From assembly GCF_000685015.1 (NCBI RefSeq), contig NZ_BAYA01000051.1, forward strand, positions 1 through 36,116: a stretch of DNA of 36,116 nt. Reading direction: 5' to 3'. The notes under the pieces are model-generated. The model ran no database searches and was not told the origin of the DNA. It saw only the letters and a program-made list of their open reading frames with translations. Below, in pieces: positions 33,281 through 36,116 of the stretch. The position numbers and the translations under genes are program-made. Every line of letters starts with the position of its first letter. Position 1 is the first letter of the stretch. Source of the stretch: Paraburkholderia bannensis NBRC 103871. Lineage in GTDB: Bacteria > Pseudomonadota > Gammaproteobacteria > Burkholderiales > Burkholderiaceae.

Positions 33281-33520
33281 ATGTCCATCAAGGAGCCGAA
33301 CGGCGGCGGTGCGCGGCCGGGAGCGGGTCATCGCTTGATCACGAGCGGGAGCCAATCAACTGTCACGGAGCACAAGGCGCGCCGCCCTGGACAGCAGACT
33401 GCCGCTAGGGAGGCGCGCTTGCGCCTGTGGGTCGACATACTCGCGCTTCCGGCGGTAACCCTCGTGGTCCTGCTCGGGATCGGCCTTTTGGACCTGCTCG
33501 TGCGTTTGTCGGGCGCTTGA
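33281..33520 (+). CDS. Possible small membrane protein before the Rieske gene
   Basis: The open frame runs from 33011, but only the 3' part looks coding. From the ATG at 33281 it gives 79 residues: a Gly/Arg-rich polar start, then RLRLWVDILALPAVTLVVLLGI and more hydrophobic residues forming one transmembrane helix near the C terminus. The ribosome binding site is weak and the start uncertain. It ends 57 bp before the Rieske protein on the same strand and could be a small partner of it. Chance hydrophobicity cannot be excluded. Confidence 0.35.
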   Translation: MSIKEPNGGGARPGAGHRLITSGSQSTVTEHKARRPGQQTAAREARLRLWVDILALPAVTLVVLLGIGLLDLLVRLSGA

Positions 33521-33577
33521 TGGCGCGACATCAAAGTCTCGAGGCTTTCATTCAATCAGGGAAGCACGGAGCGGATC

Positions 33578-34198
33578 GTGGCAACCGAGCTTGATAACCG
33601 CGTCGACAATCGCCGTCGCGTCTGGTTGATCGCTACCTCCGTCGCGGGGGGGATTGCCGGTGTGACGACGCTCATCCCCTTTATCGACTCCTTCGCGCCG
33701 CCTGCGAGCGCCACGGCCGCCGGCGCACCCGTGCATGCAGACATTTCGAACCTGCGACCCGGCTCGATGATGACAGTCGCGTGGCGAGGCAAGCCTGTAT
33801 TTATCGTGAACCGCACCGAGGCAATGATGGCCGCGGTAGTCCAGGCCGATCCGATGGTCGCCGATCCGCACACCGACCATCCGTTCTCGATGCCGTTGCC
33901 GTCGTATTGTCGCAACGAGTACCGGTCACGCCCCGACCATCCGCATTTACTCGTGGTGGTGGGTGTCTGCACGCACCTGGGTTGCACACCGGTACCCCGC
34001 TTTCAATCCGGTCCGCAGCCGGGCCTTCCAGACAACTGGCCAGGCGGCTTCCTATGCCCTTGCCACGGTTCGACATACGACCTCGCAGGGCGCGTCTTCA
34101 AGGACAAGCCCGCGCCCCAGAATCTCGACGTGCCGAGATTTATGTTCGTGTCGACCGCAAACATTCTCATCGGCGAGGATGAGAACAAGACAAGCTGA
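33578..34198 (+). CDS. Orphan Rieske iron-sulfur protein (PetA-like)
   Basis: This 206-residue protein starts with GTG behind GGAGC and resembles the Rieske subunit of the cytochrome bc1 complex: a Tat-like start (NRRRVWLIAT), one membrane anchor (about 14-34), the hinge ATAAGAPVHADISNLRPGS, and the cluster loops. Ligands are Cys131 and His133 in CTHLGC and Cys160 and His163 in CPCHGS; Cys136 and Cys162 can form the usual disulfide. Cytochrome b and c1 genes do not follow, so this is a second, unlinked copy. It could replace the main Rieske subunit under some condition or serve another electron-transfer complex. The C terminus is short and charged (GEDENKTS). Confidence 0.85.
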   Translation: MATELDNRVDNRRRVWLIATSVAGGIAGVTTLIPFIDSFAPPASATAAGAPVHADISNLRPGSMMTVAWRGKPVFIVNRTEAMMAAVVQADPMVADPHTDHPFSMPLPSYCRNEYRSRPDHPHLLVVVGVCTHLGCTPVPRFQSGPQPGLPDNWPGGFLCPCHGSTYDLAGRVFKDKPAPQNLDVPRFMFVSTANILIGEDENKTS

Positions 34199-34317
34199 CT
34201 GGATATGCGGTTCAACCGGACCGCGCCTCGTCTCGGGCGGGAGTTTGTGCGATCCCGCATCAGCGCGTCGGGCGCCAATGTCATCAGAATGAAACGAATC
34301 ATGGCGCTTTTGAAAGG

Positions 34318-34329
34318 AGAGTATACTCT
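34318..34329. promoter_or_regulatory. 12-bp palindrome with -10-like core
   Basis: AGAGTATACTCT is self-complementary and contains TATACT (34322-34327), a good -10. It lies about 93 bp before the next gene. A 6-bp hairpin GCGAGC/GCTCGC follows at 34358-34373. It may be an operator over a promoter, but no -35 is clear. Confidence 0.3.
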
Positions 34330-34421
34330 TTCGCTTGCTACCGCCAACCGTAGTCCTGCGAGCTAACGCTCGCGGTGTGAGTCTGGCACAAAGCGATTTT
34401 TTGACTTAGCAGAGGCTATCC

Positions 34422-34748
34422 ATGAGACGAGTAATGCTTGCTTTGCTGTTCGGCGTCTCAGCCGCAAGTGCCAATGCGCATGTCTGCGGCCAGGGCGCAT
34501 CCGTGAGAATTGAAGGCGATGCCCCCGGCGCAATCAGCTACGATGTGTACAGCCACCTTTACCCGCTTTCGCCTGTGAAGCTCGCAAGGCTGACCGGGGC
34601 GCAGCAGGTGAAAATGATTCCCGACGGCACCATCGCGTGTACGATAGATGACGACGGTGTCGATGATCCAGCCGCGGTTCTCATACGCGGACCCGGAGGC
34701 CAAATGAACTACTGGATTTCAGGGGACTACGTCGAGCCGGCAAGCTAG
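34422..34748 (+). CDS. Small exported protein of unknown function
   Basis: This 108-residue protein has a signal peptide (MRRVMLALLFGVSAASANA, cleaved before HVCGQ). The mature part of about 89 residues has two Cys (about 22 and 73) that could pair, an acidic stretch TIDDDGVDDPA, and a C-terminal GGQMNYWISGDYVEPAS. I recognise no family. The ATG has AGAGG about 7 nt upstream. It is followed by the FtsI-like gene 115 bp on, with no sign of an operon. Confidence 0.65.
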   Translation: MRRVMLALLFGVSAASANAHVCGQGASVRIEGDAPGAISYDVYSHLYPLSPVKLARLTGAQQVKMIPDGTIACTIDDDGVDDPAAVLIRGPGGQMNYWISGDYVEPAS

Positions 34749-34863
34749 TCCTTCGTTTGGAGAAGACGCCGCCGGCCGGCCGCGTGTCCAGCGTGCCTTG
34801 CCAGACTGATGCAGGCGAACTGCAGCCCCGCAAGAAGACGGCCTCACGAAACAGCCACGGAAG

Positions 34864-35865
34864 ATGCCCCCGACGCGCAGGAACCTTAGTTTTTCCCGCC
34901 ACGCACTGGATTCCAATGGCTTCCACCGTGGCAGATCGAGATTTGCGGGCCTCGTATTCGCCAGCGCGTTTCTCGCCCTCATTCTGAGGGCCGCGTGGGT
35001 GCAGTGCGTCGTCGACGACTTCTATCAGCGACAGGGAGAACTGCGGCAGGTAAACGACCGGGACACCCATGCTTCCCGCGGGCATATTTTCGATCGCAAC
35101 GGGCGGGCTCTGGCCATGGACCTTCCCACGCGAACAGTCTGGCTGGATGCCACTGCGGCCGGCGCGCCCGCTTCTGCCTCACAGATCGGGGCTCTCGCAC
35201 ACATTCTGCAGATTGATCCCGCGATCATCGAGCACGCGTACGCATCGCACCGCCATTTCGTCTATCTCAGCCGGCAGGTCCCGACAGATAGTGCAGAGCG
35301 CGCCATACGCCTCGATCTGCCCGGAGTATTCGCGCAGAAGGACTATCGCCGCTTCTATCCGGAATCCGCCGTAGCTGCGAACGTCGTCGGTTTCACGGGC
35401 ATCGACGGGAATGGCCAGGAGGGGATCGAGCGTTCCGCAGACCGCCTGCTTCACGGCGTCGATGGATGGCGCCGGACACTTCATAATGCCAGGGGCCAGG
35501 TCATAGCGAACCTGGCGCAATCCGCGCCCCGCAATGGCACGGATGTCCGTCTTTCGCTCGACCTGCCAGTTCAGTACGCTGCCTACCATGCGTTGAAGGA
35601 GACGGTCACCGTAGACCGTATTAAAAGTGACACCGTTGCGACTATAAATGTGTCACAACGCGGCGGACACCCGGCCCGGTGCCGAAAGATTAGCGCTGAG
35701 GCGACCCCAGCAAGCACATCGCCGCTCTCTGCGAACTTCCGATATCGACCCACAGCCGCCTTTCGAGCAGGCATCATCCATCTGGCTGGTCACACGGCAG
35801 GAGCGGCCGGTCAACGGACGCCTCGTAGAGGGCATCCGTTGTGGCAGATGTCTGCCACCTCATGA
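34864..35865 (+). pseudogene. FtsI-like penicillin-binding protein cut before its catalytic domain
   Basis: Residues 1-249 match the start of FtsI/PBP3-type proteins: a short cytoplasmic part, one transmembrane helix (about 27-48), and the dimerisation domain with SRGHIFDRNGRALAMDLPT, FYPESAVAANVVGFTGIDG and GQEGIERSADRLLHG, then SLDLPVQYAAYHALKETV. There the match stops, near 35611, just where the transpeptidase domain should begin. The remaining 84 codons are unrelated Arg/Ala/Thr-rich sequence up to 35865. The active-site SxxK, SxN and KTG motifs are all missing, so it cannot cross-link peptidoglycan. An inserted or rearranged segment is the likely cause (see the repeat at 35627-35656). 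Confidence 0.75.
35627..35656. repeat. Inverted repeat at the FtsI junction
   Basis: GTGACAC (35627-35633) and GTGTCAC (35650-35656) are exact inverted repeats 16 bp apart, about 15 bp past the last codon that matches FtsI. This may be the end of a mobile or repeated element that runs out of the window. Confidence 0.35.
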
Positions 35866-36116
35866 GTCGCGCGACCTTCTTACACGAGTTCGGCGGGATA
35901 CCGCCGCTGGCGTCTGTTTCGCAGCAGGCGAGGCATCCCGCTTGTTCGTAGATTTTTGGGCGGCAGCGTTTTCTCCCCCAGCTCCGACGAAATCGGCTCG
36001 ATCTCGACGACTTGGTTGGCTGCGCACCTTCTCCCCCTGCGGTTTGTGCGGCCGTCGTCGGCCAGCTACTAGCTCGGGGGCTGCCGCGCTAGATGATTTT
36101 AGGCGCAGCCCAATAT
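35648..36116 (+). other. Frame open to the window edge after the FtsI junction
   Basis: An ATG at 35648 opens a plus-strand frame with no stop before 36116 (about 156 codons), starting MCHNAADTRPGAERLALRRP and ending near RRSPI. It has several Cys and is Arg-rich, and it fits no domain I know. All three plus frames are fairly open, so it may be GC-driven noise inside a repeated, mobile-element-derived segment. Sequence beyond the window would settle it. Confidence 0.25.

Noticed and set aside
1..36116. CRISPR arrays, tRNA and rRNA genes
   Set aside because: No regularly spaced direct repeats of CRISPR type, no tRNA cloverleaf and no rRNA sequence were recognised on reading; a dedicated tRNA scan was not possible.

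Overview
The window looks like an accessory region of a Burkholderiaceae chromosome or megaplasmid, most likely Paraburkholderia, Caballeronia or a near relative. The base composition is GC-rich. There are two tandem DUF4148 secreted proteins, a family typical of that group. The PstS, QseB/QseC-like, UspA, PetA-like and UppS-like sequences also read as beta-proteobacterial. No ribosomal, tRNA or core housekeeping operon is present.

Layout. 1-2.6 kb holds a small exported protein, a UspA-like remnant, cytochrome b562, cytochrome b561 and a divergent secreted cupredoxin. 2.76-3.59 kb is a complete IS5-family (IS427-group) insertion sequence with CTAG target duplications. 4.1-6.75 kb is a sulfur-oxidation unit: a two-domain sulfurtransferase, SorA-like sulfite dehydrogenase and SorB-like cytochrome c. 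7.06-9.44 kb is a P3A-type proton ATPase, followed by a three-hairpin candidate RNA and a convergent UspA protein. 11.0-13.2 kb carries an orphan response regulator with an atypical receiver and an orphan pstS. 13.6-16.5 kb carries two DUF4148 genes and a QseB/QseC-type two-component system, followed by a candidate small RNA. 16.9-26.3 kb is all on the minus strand: a four-repeat membrane protein, then a run reading regulator, kinase, TolC-like, membrane-fusion, heavy-metal-type RND pump and DUF2127. 26.8-33.0 kb holds a frameshifted second uppS, a hybrid histidine kinase, a small protein and an HtrA-like protein. 33.3-36.1 kb holds an orphan Rieske protein, a small exported protein and an FtsI-like gene cut off by a probable mobile-element junction.

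The main system-level observation is a repeated regulatory motif. Six intergenic sites match TTAA-N7-TTAA exactly (6-bp half-sites spaced 11 bp centre to centre), and three more have one altered half-site. This is the form known for PmrA/QseB-class OmpR-family regulators. They lie upstream of cytochrome b562, the cupredoxin, the orphan response regulator, both DUF4148 genes (the second leading into the QseB/QseC pair), the candidate sRNA, the four-repeat membrane protein, the uppS paralogue and the HtrA-like gene. At seven of the nine sites a -10-like hexamer follows 10-11 nt downstream. I infer a local envelope or periplasm regulon, probably run by the two-component system at 14.4-16.5 kb.

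The HtrA-like member of this set has lost the catalytic Asp and Ser of the protease triad, so it is probably a chaperone or sensor, not a protease. All functional calls come from reading motifs by eye; no database search was run.
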